This document shows, piece after piece, positions 7,692 through 14,224 of a stretch of DNA of 20,116 bases. Every line of letters begins with the position of its first letter. Position 1 is the stretch's first letter. The position numbers and the translations under genes were made by a program. This DNA comes from Campylobacteraceae bacterium. Its GTDB lineage: Bacteria; Campylobacterota; Campylobacteria; Campylobacterales; Sulfurovaceae. A model generated the notes under the pieces. The model was not told the DNA's origin. It worked only from the letters and a program-made list of their open reading frames with translations, and ran no database searches. The stretch lies in assembly GCA_026985495.1 (NCBI GenBank), contig JALSQJ010000015.1, positions 1-20,116 on the forward strand, given 5' to 3'.

Positions 7692-8116
7692 TAATTCTCT
7701 TTACCTTTTTTATTCTCTTTAATTGTTTTTTTCTTAAACGTTATCTCACTACTCTGTTTGGGTTCGACTTGAGTGGTAACTGCTTCAGGTGTTTTATGTG
7801 CTATTCGTTCAAAATTCTCTTTTACTGAACCTAAATTTGCACTCTCTTTGAGTTCATTTATTGGATTAAGGTTTTTAAACCCTTGTAGCTCTTGATTTGC
7901 CTCGTCAAGTTGTGCTTTGTAACCCAATGCCTCTTGTTTAAGTTCATCTAAATTAATCTCTTCATTTATACTATTTTTTGCATCACTAATTGCATTTTTT
8001 ATATTTTTAATAAATTTAGCAATATCAACCATAGCACCAGGAAGTTTGTCTGGTCCTAGAAATATAATGGCAACTATTGCAATAAATAGTATCTCGGTAA
8101 AGCCCATTCCAAACAT
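7691..8116 (-). CDS. tatB: Sec-independent translocase subunit TatB
   Basis: A 141-residue TatB/TatA-family protein. It has an N-terminal membrane helix (MGFTEILFIAIVAIIFLGPDKLP), the family GPDKLP hinge, an amphipathic helix (AMVDIAKFIKNIKNAI) and a long charged, partly coiled-coil tail. The Glu at residue 8 in the membrane helix and the tail length favour TatB over TatA. With TatC it forms the receptor for folded cofactor-bearing precursors with twin-arginine signals. AAGGGA lies nine bases before the ATG. In the 88-base gap to radA, minus-strand TAAAAT (8147-8152) is a possible -10 about 30 bases upstream. No tatA is in the window. Confidence 0.93.
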   Translation of the reverse strand: MFGMGFTEILFIAIVAIIFLGPDKLPGAMVDIAKFIKNIKNAISDAKNSINEEINLDELKQEALGYKAQLDEANQELQGFKNLNPINELKESANLGSVKENFERIAHKTPEAVTTQVEPKQSSEITFKKKTIKENKKGKEN

Positions 8117-8204
8117 TTGTGAGTCCCTTGTTTTTTTCTTATTGCTATTTTATCGAAATTGGTTGAGAGTTAGGAGCTACAAAAGAATTTTTTATTAAAG
8201 AAGC

Positions 8205-9554
8205 CTACATCCACTCAACCACCTTAGAGACCTCATTTGCTACAAAACATTTAATGGAGCTCTTCTCTAAAGGTTTTGTAGGGACAATCGCTTTTTTAAA
8301 CCCTTGTGTCTCTATCTCTTTAAGTCGTTGCCCTAGAGCTGAAATCTCTCTAATCTCTCCTGTTAAACTTACCTCGCCTAAAAAGAGTGTCTCTGCACTC
8401 AATTCACGGTTACGATATGAACTTAAAATAGCAGCAATAATAGCTAAGTCGGCAGCAGGTTCATTAATTTTAATACCTCCAGAGATATTTACAAAAACAT
8501 CATAGGTTCCCAATGGTAGGTCAAGTTTTTTCTCTAGTAGAGCTAATAGCATATTGAGTCGATTGTTATCAAAACCAGTTGAACTCCGTTTAGGGTGACC
8601 ATACGCTTCTGAAACCAAAGCTTGAATCTCTATAATTATAGGACGGCTCCCCTCCATCATAACGGTAAGTGCTGAACCAGATGAGAGCTTATCTCTATTA
8701 AAAAAACGTCCAGCCATAGTCTCAGCATCGAGAAGTCCATTTTTACTCATCTCAAAAATTCCCACCTCATTGGTACTTCCAAAACGGTTTTTAAACCCTC
8801 TAAGAAGTCGTAGTTCAGAGTTGGGGTCACCCTCAAAATAGAGTACTGTATCGACCATATGTTCAAGGACTCTAGGACCTGCAATAGAGCCATCTTTGGT
8901 AATATGACCAATAATAAAAATAGGTATCTCTAAACTCTTTGCCACACGCATTAGCTCAAAGGTTATGGTGCGAACTTGGGTTACAGAACCTGGGGCAGAT
9001 GGGGTCTCCTCAGAGTAGAGGGTTTGAATGGAATCAATAATAATAAACTCATAGTTTTTAGAGTTTATTTCAGTTAAAATAGTCTGTAGATTTATTTCGG
9101 GTAGAAGGTAAAGTTCTCTCTCATTTGCATCTAATCTATCAGCACGAAGTTTTATCTGTCCTGCTGACTCTTCTCCTGAAACATATAGAACACTTTGTCT
9201 CCTTTTAGCTAAATTTCCTGCTATTTTTAAAAGTAGAGTAGATTTACCAATACCTGGACTACCTCCAATAAGGGTCAATGACCCAGAGACAATACCCCCA
9301 CCAAGCACTAAGTCAAGCTCTTTGCTTCCAGATGTAAAACGGCTAATATTCTCTTGTTGAACTTCGGTAATGGAGGTAGCTTTAGGTAGCGTGGAGTGAG
9401 TAGAGTTGCTCTTGTTCTCCTCTACAAACTTTACCTGTTCTGCTGTAAGCTCTACCATGGTCTCCCACTGGTTACACCCTGTACATTTCCCTAACCAACG
9501 AGGCGATTGCAATCCACACGCTTGACACTCAAATATTACTTTTTTCTTTGCCAT
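8205..9554 (-). CDS. radA: DNA repair protein RadA
   Basis: RadA (Sms) is a RecA-like ATPase that helps process recombination intermediates and drives branch migration. The 449 residues show an N-terminal C4 zinc finger (Cys10, 13, 24, 27), a Walker A motif GGSPGIGKST at 97-106, a Walker B strand FIIIDSIQT near 169-177, the RadA signature KNRFG at 254-258, and a C-terminal Lon-protease-like domain from about 290. The start MAKKKVIFECQACG is the family start, with AAAGAG upstream. A minus-strand TATACT at 9598-9603 is a possible -10. It heads the leftward run of tat, queA and mgtE genes. The following 88 bases hold no clear terminator, so read-through is plausible. Confidence 0.97.
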   Translation of the reverse strand: MAKKKVIFECQACGLQSPRWLGKCTGCNQWETMVELTAEQVKFVEENKSNSTHSTLPKATSITEVQQENISRFTSGSKELDLVLGGGIVSGSLTLIGGSPGIGKSTLLLKIAGNLAKRRQSVLYVSGEESAGQIKLRADRLDANERELYLLPEINLQTILTEINSKNYEFIIIDSIQTLYSEETPSAPGSVTQVRTITFELMRVAKSLEIPIFIIGHITKDGSIAGPRVLEHMVDTVLYFEGDPNSELRLLRGFKNRFGSTNEVGIFEMSKNGLLDAETMAGRFFNRDKLSSGSALTVMMEGSRPIIIEIQALVSEAYGHPKRSSTGFDNNRLNMLLALLEKKLDLPLGTYDVFVNISGGIKINEPAADLAIIAAILSSYRNRELSAETLFLGEVSLTGEIREISALGQRLKEIETQGFKKAIVPTKPLEKSSIKCFVANEVSKVVEWM

Positions 9555-9628
9555 ATATACTCTTTTTTACAAATGATAATATAAAAAGATTAGATAGAGT
9601 ATAAATATGTCAAATTGTAATGTTATTT

Positions 9629-9642
9629 ATCTTTTAAAAGAT
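9629..9642. repeat. 14-base perfect palindrome at the 3' end of the repeat-protein gene
   Basis: ATCTTTTAAAAGAT reads the same on both strands and touches the stop codon of the leftward gene. A loopless AT palindrome with no T-run after it is a poor terminator. It also lies about 75-90 bases upstream of radA, so it could equally be a binding site. Confidence 0.35.
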
Positions 9643-10412
9643 TAACAATCTGGAATCTCATCACTATCACTAGCATATTTTAAAGAGAATTGGTAAAGAT
9701 GTGGTGTCCACTCATCTTGGTATCTGTTTTTCATCTTTGGACAGATTTCAATAAGAACTTTTTTAAACTCTTTATCATCATAAATATCGTCCCAATCCTC
9801 TTGAGTGTAGTGTTTTGCAAACTCATCACCTTTCATTCCACAGTACTCTTTTATATGAGTTTTAAATATAATAAGACCTTGTTCTGCAGACCCCTCAATT
9901 TCGTCATCATCATCTAAAGTCTCTGTTATAGGTTTTGTTTCATTACTCTCATTATTGATTATTGGAGTAGGTTTTTCAGTTGTTATGTTACTCTCTATTG
10001 TAGTATTCCTCTCTATTAAACTCTTGTTATCATTTAAAGTCTCTGTTATAGGTTTTGTTTCATTACTCTCATTATTGATTATTGGAGTAGGTTTTTCAGT
10101 TGTTATGTTACTCTCTACAGTACTATTAATAGTAGTTTGATTATTCTCAACTAATGTAGTAGCCATCTTATCTTTTTCAATCTCTTGAACAGTGATGACC
10201 TCTTTAGGTGTAACTAATGTCTCTTTTTCAACCTCTTTTCTCTCCTCCTCTATGACTTCAGGTTCATTGATGATGGTTTCAAAATCAGCTTGAAGCTCTT
10301 TGGTAGCTTGAGAAGCCTCTTCAATAATGGTTTGTGTATCATTTAAATCTATGGCAGAGATTGTAAGTGTAGTAGAGAGTAAAATAGATACTACATATTT
10401 GCAATAAGGCAT
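9642..10412 (-). CDS. Exported acidic repeat protein with N-glycosylation sequons and Cys-containing C-terminal domain
   Basis: I do not recognise a named family. The 256-residue product has a signal peptide (MPYCKYVVSILLSTTLTISA), an acidic, disorder-like middle (about 21-176), and a compact C-terminal domain (about 177-256) with Cys191 (KEYCGMKGDEFAKHYTQ), Cys224 (EICP) and a terminal Cys. Residues 100-126 and 140-166 are identical (ESNITTEKPTP onward). Seven D/E-X-N-X-S/T sites occur, at Asn24, 91, 102, 117, 136, 142 and 157, the acceptor pattern of PglB-type oligosaccharyltransferases. The C-terminal CG-x-G-x-x-FA-x-x-x-TQ-x-x-W pattern reminds me of small periplasmic Campylobacterota proteins; that is recall, unverified. 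The ATG at 10410-10412 is chosen because AAAGGA lies six bases upstream; the ATG 15 bases earlier falls within the promoter region. It ends at a 14-base palindrome. Confidence 0.78.
   Translation of the reverse strand: MPYCKYVVSILLSTTLTISAIDLNDTQTIIEEASQATKELQADFETIINEPEVIEEERKEVEKETLVTPKEVITVQEIEKDKMATTLVENNQTTINSTVESNITTEKPTPIINNESNETKPITETLNDNKSLIERNTTIESNITTEKPTPIINNESNETKPITETLDDDDEIEGSAEQGLIIFKTHIKEYCGMKGDEFAKHYTQEDWDDIYDDKEFKKVLIEICPKMKNRYQDEWTPHLYQFSLKYASDSDEIPDC
9915..9997 (-). repeat. 83-bp exact direct repeat, copy 1
   Basis: Identical base for base to 10035-10117, at an offset of 120 bp and separated by 37 bp of unrelated sequence. Both copies lie in frame within one gene, so the duplication adds 40 codons. 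The absence of even silent differences suggests a recent duplication or continuing exchange between copies. Confidence 0.95.
10035..10117 (-). repeat. 83-bp exact direct repeat, copy 2
   Basis: Second copy of the in-frame direct repeat at 9915-9997. On the protein it supplies the N-terminal copy (residues 100-126) with sequons at Asn102 and Asn117. Confidence 0.95.
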
Positions 10413-10428
10413 AAAAAATCCTTTCATT

Positions 10429-10437
10429 TTTATAACA
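10429..10437 (-). promoter_or_regulatory. Extended -10 promoter of the repeat-protein gene (candidate)
   Basis: On the minus strand TGTTATAAA gives an extended -10 (TG, one base, TATAAA). Transcription would start near 10422, leaving a leader of about ten bases with the AAAGGA (10419-10424) at its extreme 5' end. The short leader is odd but agrees with the ATG at 10412 rather than the one at 10427. Confidence 0.4.
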
Positions 10438-10440
10438 TAT

Positions 10441-10471
10441 ACTTTAAAAAATTTAATAAATCTTTTAAAGT
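10441..10471. repeat. Inverted repeat upstream of the extended -10
   Basis: ACTTTAAAA (10441-10449) and TTTTAAAGT (10463-10471) form perfect 9-base arms around a 13-base AT spacer. They sit directly upstream of the extended -10 at 10429-10437, where an activator or repressor would bind. The AT-richness lowers its significance. Confidence 0.4.
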
Positions 10472-10523
10472 TAAGCTTATGTTATAGTATCTTAAAAAAG
10501 AGAAAAAATGCAAGTGAATAGAA

Positions 10524-10546
10524 TTTATAACTTTATAACTTTATAA
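10524..10546. repeat. Short tandem repeat, TTTATAAC x 2.9
   Basis: Two full copies and seven bases of a third of the octamer TTTATAAC lie in the 159-base gap between nth and the repeat-protein gene. The same octamer occurs once more at 10429-10436, where its complement forms the candidate -10. The rest of the gap is AT-rich with no open frame that I can support. Confidence 0.7.
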
Positions 10547-10571
10547 AAAATGTCTCATTGTAGCAAAATAA

Positions 10572-11228
10572 CTAAATCTTAAAAGTGTCAGAAGTTCTAC
10601 AGTGTTGTTTCATAAAACACCCTTCGCACTCTGGTTTTATTGCTTTGCATCTATATCTTCCAAAGAGTACCATAGCTTGGTGTAGAAGATGAAGGTCGGT
10701 TTTAAACTTTTTAGTTAGGGTCTCTTCTGTTTTAGTAGCTGTTTTATCATTACTTAATCCTAGACGGTGGGCAACTCTAAAAACATGGGTATCTACAGCC
10801 ATAAGGTTTGCACCTGTATATTCTATCATGACCACATTGGCTGTTTTTTGCCCTACACCTGCTAATTTTACCAACTCATCTCGCTCTTGTGGAATTTCTC
10901 CATTGTAGTTTGTTATGACAGATTGAGCCATTTTTATAAGGTTTTTAGCTTTATTATTAAAAAAAGAACAGCTTTTAATGTAAGATTTGAGTTCATCTAA
11001 ATCTGCATTGGCAAGTTCTAATGGAGTTGGATAGGCTTCAAAAAGAGCAGGAGTTATAATATTGACCCGTTTATCGGTACATTGTGCAGAGAGCATAACG
11101 GCAATAAGTAGTTCGTAGATATTATTATAGTTTAATTCTGTTAATGAGTCAGGATAGTGTTCTAAAAAAAGAGCCTTAATCTGCTCAATCTCTATTTTAG
11201 TTGCTTGTTTTACTATCTTAGTAGCCAT
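10572..11228 (-). CDS. nth: Endonuclease III
   Basis: Endonuclease III is a bifunctional base-excision glycosylase/AP lyase for oxidised pyrimidines. All hallmarks are present in 218 residues: the helix-hairpin-helix LAGVGQKTANVV with catalytic Lys128, catalytic Asp146 in AVDTHVFRVAHRLGLS, and the [4Fe-4S] ligands Cys194, Cys201, Cys204 and Cys210 (C-x6-C-x2-C-x5-C). The ATG is preceded by AAAAGAGTATATAAT, very like the radA leader. It is divergent from the PpiC-fba unit, a gene neighbourhood (nth, peb4, fba) that I recall from Campylobacter jejuni, which supports the phylum assignment. Confidence 0.97.
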   Translation of the reverse strand: MATKIVKQATKIEIEQIKALFLEHYPDSLTELNYNNIYELLIAVMLSAQCTDKRVNIITPALFEAYPTPLELANADLDELKSYIKSCSFFNNKAKNLIKMAQSVITNYNGEIPQERDELVKLAGVGQKTANVVMIEYTGANLMAVDTHVFRVAHRLGLSNDKTATKTEETLTKKFKTDLHLLHQAMVLFGRYRCKAIKPECEGCFMKQHCRTSDTFKI

Positions 11229-11334
11229 ATTATATACTCTTTTAAATCTTATTTTGATAATCTAATGGTATTTATTGTGACTTAAAATTGGTTGAAAAAT
11301 AGATTTTCTTATTTACGAATCATTTACCATTATT

Positions 11335-11343
11335 TGTTATAAT
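11335..11343 (+). promoter_or_regulatory. Perfect extended -10 promoter for the PpiC-fba operon
   Basis: TGTTATAAT is an exact extended -10 (TG, one base, TATAAT) at 11335-11343, with AT-rich sequence upstream and no -35 box, as in Campylobacterota housekeeping promoters. Initiation near 11350 leaves a leader of about 23 bases containing AAGG (11363-11366) before the ATG at 11373. Confidence 0.65.
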
Positions 11344-11372
11344 ATTTTATTAATATATATATAAGGTATTGA

Positions 11373-12203
11373 ATGAAAATATTTTTTAGACTTTTGCTCG
11401 TTTTCTCATTTGTAATAACATTACCACTACTTGCATCAGAAGTTTTAGCAACTGTAAATGGTTATGATATTACAGAAGAAGAGGCAAATATATTTATTGC
11501 AAAGAGCATACCAGGGGCAACCTATAAAGATTTAGATAAAGTTCAGAAAAAAATAGTTGTTAAACAGATGATTGAGCGAAGACTTGTTTTAGAAGATGCA
11601 AAGAAAATTCATATTGAAAAGAGTACAGGGTATCAACAAGAACTTGAAAAAGCAAAAGATAAGTTAATGCTTGATTTTTGGATGAAGCAAAAAGTAGAAG
11701 AGATAAATATTACTAAAGAGGAGGTTAAGAGATATTATCTTGAAAACTCTGAAAAGTTTATTAGACCTGCATCGGTGAAAGTTAGACATATTTTAGTAAC
11801 AACTAAAGAGGAAGCAGTAGCAATTATATCTAAGTTAAAAAATAGTAAAAATTTGAAAAATGACTTTATAGAACTGGCAAAGAGTGAATCTACAGGTCCT
11901 AGTGCAAGTAATGGGGGAGAGTTAGATTGGTTTATGTATGAACAGATGGTTCCTGAATTTTCAGAAGCAGCATTTTCTATAAGAGTTGGAACAATTACAA
12001 CAAAACCTGTTCAAACACAATTTGGGTATCATATTATCTATTTAGAAGATAAAAAAAATAAGGGACTTATTCCCTATGAAGATATCAAACCAACTATTAT
12101 TAAAACTTTACGTTTAAAGAGATTTAAAGTAAAATTAGAAGAGTTATATAAAAGTATGAGAAAAAGAGCAAATATTACTAAAAATAAGTCATATTTATTG
12201 TAA
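11373..12203 (+). CDS. peb4: Periplasmic parvulin-type peptidyl-prolyl isomerase/chaperone (Peb4/Cbf2-like)
   Basis: A 276-residue exported SurA/PpiC-like folding factor. A signal peptide (MKIFFRLLLVFSFVITLPLLA, cleaved near residue 21) precedes an N-terminal chaperone region (about 25-125). A parvulin domain follows at about 133-227 (VKVRHILV, FIELAKSESTGPSASNGGELDWF, MVPEFSEAAF, TQFGYHIIYLE), then a basic C-terminal helix. Length, architecture and position just before fba match Campylobacter Peb4 (Cbf2), which assists outer-membrane protein biogenesis. One bacterial N-glycosylation sequon, E-I-N112-I-T, lies in the mature chain. AAGG precedes the ATG by six bases. The gap of 32 bases to fba suggests cotranscription. 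The symbol rests on architecture and synteny. Confidence 0.88.
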   Translation: MKIFFRLLLVFSFVITLPLLASEVLATVNGYDITEEEANIFIAKSIPGATYKDLDKVQKKIVVKQMIERRLVLEDAKKIHIEKSTGYQQELEKAKDKLMLDFWMKQKVEEINITKEEVKRYYLENSEKFIRPASVKVRHILVTTKEEAVAIISKLKNSKNLKNDFIELAKSESTGPSASNGGELDWFMYEQMVPEFSEAAFSIRVGTITTKPVQTQFGYHIIYLEDKKNKGLIPYEDIKPTIIKTLRLKRFKVKLEELYKSMRKRANITKNKSYLL

Positions 12204-12235
12204 AATATTAAAAAATTTTTTGAGGTTAAATTAGA

Positions 12236-13309
12236 ATGAGTAAAAAAGTATTAGATAGTTTACCATGTGGTGTATTGAGTGGAAATCAAGTTCAAGAGCT
12301 TTTTGCAATTGCAAAAGAGGAGGGGTTTGCTATTCCTGCTGTTAATGTGGTGGGAACCTCTTCTATAAATGGTGTGTTAGAGGCAGCTTCAAAAGTTAAA
12401 TCTCCTGTTATTGTTCAGTTCTCAAATGGTGGAGGAGAGTTCTATGCAGGAAAAGGAATGCCAAGTGATAAAAAGGCAGTTTTGGGAACTATTGCAGGGG
12501 CACAGCATGTTCATACCGTTGCCGAAGCTTATGGAATACCAGTTGTTTTACACACTGACCATGCAGCACGTAAGTTACTACCATGGATAGATGAGCTTTT
12601 AGATGCAAGTGAAAAACATTTTGAAGCTTTTGGTAAACCACTCTTCTCTTCACATATGATTGACCTTTCTGAAGAGCCGTTAGAAGAGAATATAGCAACG
12701 TGTAAAGAGTATTTAGCTCGTATGTCAAAAATTGGTATTACCCTTGAAATTGAGCTTGGTGTAACAGGTGGAGAGGAAGATGGTGTGGACAATACAGATA
12801 TTGATAATTCACTACTCTATACACAACCTGAAGAGGTAGCTTATGCTTATGAAGAGCTTTTGAAGATATCACCTATGTTTACTATTGCAGCATCATTTGG
12901 AAATGTTCATGGGGTTTATAAACCAGGGAATGTTGTACTCACTCCATCTATTTTAGATAACTCTCAAAAGTATATTCAAGAGAAGTTTAATACCTCTAAT
13001 AAACCTGTCGATTTTGTTTTTCATGGTGGCTCAGGTTCAGAGCTTTCAGATATTCGTGAAGCTATTGAATATGGTGTTGTTAAGATGAATATTGATACTG
13101 ATACACAGTGGGCATATTGGGACGGTGTTCGTAAATATATAGAGCAATATCACGCTTATCTACAGGGTCAAATTGGTAATCCAGAGGGTGAAGATAAGCC
13201 AAATAAAAAGTTTTATGACCCTCGTAAATGGTTAAGAGAGGGTGAATTGTCTATGGTTTCTCGTTTAGAACAAGCCTTTTCAGATTTAAACTGTTTAGAT
13301 AGAAACTAA
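12236..13309 (+). CDS. fba: Class II fructose-1,6-bisphosphate aldolase
   Basis: A zinc-dependent (class IIA) aldolase interconverting fructose 1,6-bisphosphate with dihydroxyacetone phosphate and glyceraldehyde 3-phosphate; in autotrophs it works mainly in gluconeogenesis. The 357 residues are very close to E. coli FbaA. They include VVLHTDHAARKLLPWIDELL with catalytic Asp108 and zinc ligand His109, the FSSHMIDLSEE segment, EIELGVTGGEEDGVDN, FGNVHGVYKPGNVVL, FHGGSGS and VVKMNIDTDTQWA. GAGG ten bases upstream supports the ATG at 12236. It follows the PpiC-type gene in the same direction and precedes the PLP-enzyme gene by 15 bases. Confidence 0.98.
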   Translation: MSKKVLDSLPCGVLSGNQVQELFAIAKEEGFAIPAVNVVGTSSINGVLEAASKVKSPVIVQFSNGGGEFYAGKGMPSDKKAVLGTIAGAQHVHTVAEAYGIPVVLHTDHAARKLLPWIDELLDASEKHFEAFGKPLFSSHMIDLSEEPLEENIATCKEYLARMSKIGITLEIELGVTGGEEDGVDNTDIDNSLLYTQPEEVAYAYEELLKISPMFTIAASFGNVHGVYKPGNVVLTPSILDNSQKYIQEKFNTSNKPVDFVFHGGSGSELSDIREAIEYGVVKMNIDTDTQWAYWDGVRKYIEQYHAYLQGQIGNPEGEDKPNKKFYDPRKWLREGELSMVSRLEQAFSDLNCLDRN

Positions 13310-13324
13310 CTATTTTATTTAAAG

Positions 13325-14224
13325 ATGAATTTTCCTTCTCCTATTGAAGAAAAAACTTTTAGAGGACACTCTTTTTATCTTAAACGAGATGACCTAATAT
13401 CTTCTGAATTTTCGGGCAATAAAGCTCGAAAATTTCACTACTTTTTAGACCACAATTTCCCTCATATTACTAAAGTTGTCTCTTATGGTTCTGCTCAATC
13501 CAATGCGATGTATTCACTCTCTGTATTGGCAAAATTAAAAGGTTGGGAGTTTGACTATTATGTGGAACATATTGCTTCATATTTAGAACAAAATCCTCAT
13601 GGAAATTATAAATATGCCTTAAGTAATGGAATGAATCTACATGTAGGTCGGGGTATCCCTACCCCGACATCAAAAGAAGATAGTTTATTTATTGAAGAGG
13701 GTGGACGACAAAAAGAGGCAGAGTATGGTTTAAAGTTTTTAGCCCAAGAGATTTTAGAGTGGAAAATGGAGCAGGGGATAGAGGAACTTAATATTTTTCT
13801 TCCCTCTGGAACAGGAACAACGGCTCTTTATTTGTCTAAGGCTTTTAGTGTCGGAGTAGGAGGGATACCCAAACCTACGGTTTTTACTGTTCCTTGTGTG
13901 GGAGATGTAAACTATTTAAAAGAGCAGTTTTTGATGTTAGAAAAAGATGAAAAGTTTCATCCAAAAATTATTACTCCCTCTAAAAAAAGACACTTTGGAA
14001 AACTCTATAGAGACTCTTATAATATTTGGTTAGAATTACAAGCAGATATTGGGATTGAGTTTGACCTACTCTATGACCCACATGGGTGGTTAACTCTTTT
14101 GGAAAACCCACAAATTTTTGAAAAACCAACACTCTATATACATCAAGGTGGCTTGATTGGTAATGAGAGTATGTTGAGACGATACCAAAGGATATATAGT
14201 GAAAATATTAAATATAAAAGATGA
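13325..14224 (+). CDS. PLP-dependent enzyme, D-cysteine desulfhydrase/ACC deaminase-like
   Basis: A fold-type II PLP protein of 299 residues. The Schiff-base lysine is Lys33 in FSGNKARKF, the pattern of D-cysteine desulfhydrases and 1-aminocyclopropane-1-carboxylate deaminases. The phosphate/substrate segment is SYGSAQSNAM, and LPSGTGTTALYL supplies the Gly-rich phosphate cup. The substrate cannot be set from sequence; D-cysteine breakdown is the likeliest. The ATG follows fba by 15 bases with only a weak AAAG. The last 26 bases overlap hisD, so it is embedded in an operon of unrelated function. A GC-rich 22-base palindrome at 13647-13668 encodes RGIPTPT within an otherwise AT-rich gene and may be an in-frame insertion. 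Confidence 0.85.
   Translation: MNFPSPIEEKTFRGHSFYLKRDDLISSEFSGNKARKFHYFLDHNFPHITKVVSYGSAQSNAMYSLSVLAKLKGWEFDYYVEHIASYLEQNPHGNYKYALSNGMNLHVGRGIPTPTSKEDSLFIEEGGRQKEAEYGLKFLAQEILEWKMEQGIEELNIFLPSGTGTTALYLSKAFSVGVGGIPKPTVFTVPCVGDVNYLKEQFLMLEKDEKFHPKIITPSKKRHFGKLYRDSYNIWLELQADIGIEFDLLYDPHGWLTLLENPQIFEKPTLYIHQGGLIGNESMLRRYQRIYSENIKYKR
13647..13668. repeat. GC-rich perfect hairpin inside the PLP-enzyme gene
   Basis: GTCGGGGTA and TACCCCGAC form a perfect 9-base-pair stem around a TCCC loop. It is the most GC-rich run I noticed in the window, sits inside a coding frame and keeps that frame open. I saw no second copy here. Confidence 0.85.

Noticed and set aside
8117..8204. Terminator between radA and tatB
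   Set aside because: The similar TTCTTT-type runs are direct, not inverted, repeats, and no stable stem is seen.
9915..10117. CRISPR-like repeat-spacer unit
   Set aside because: There are only two 83-bp repeats with one 37-bp spacer, they are in frame inside a coding sequence, and no cas genes are present.
12489..12792. Minus-strand open frames opposite fba
   Set aside because: They lie fully inside a near-perfect class II aldolase gene and show no family motifs or ribosome-binding sites.
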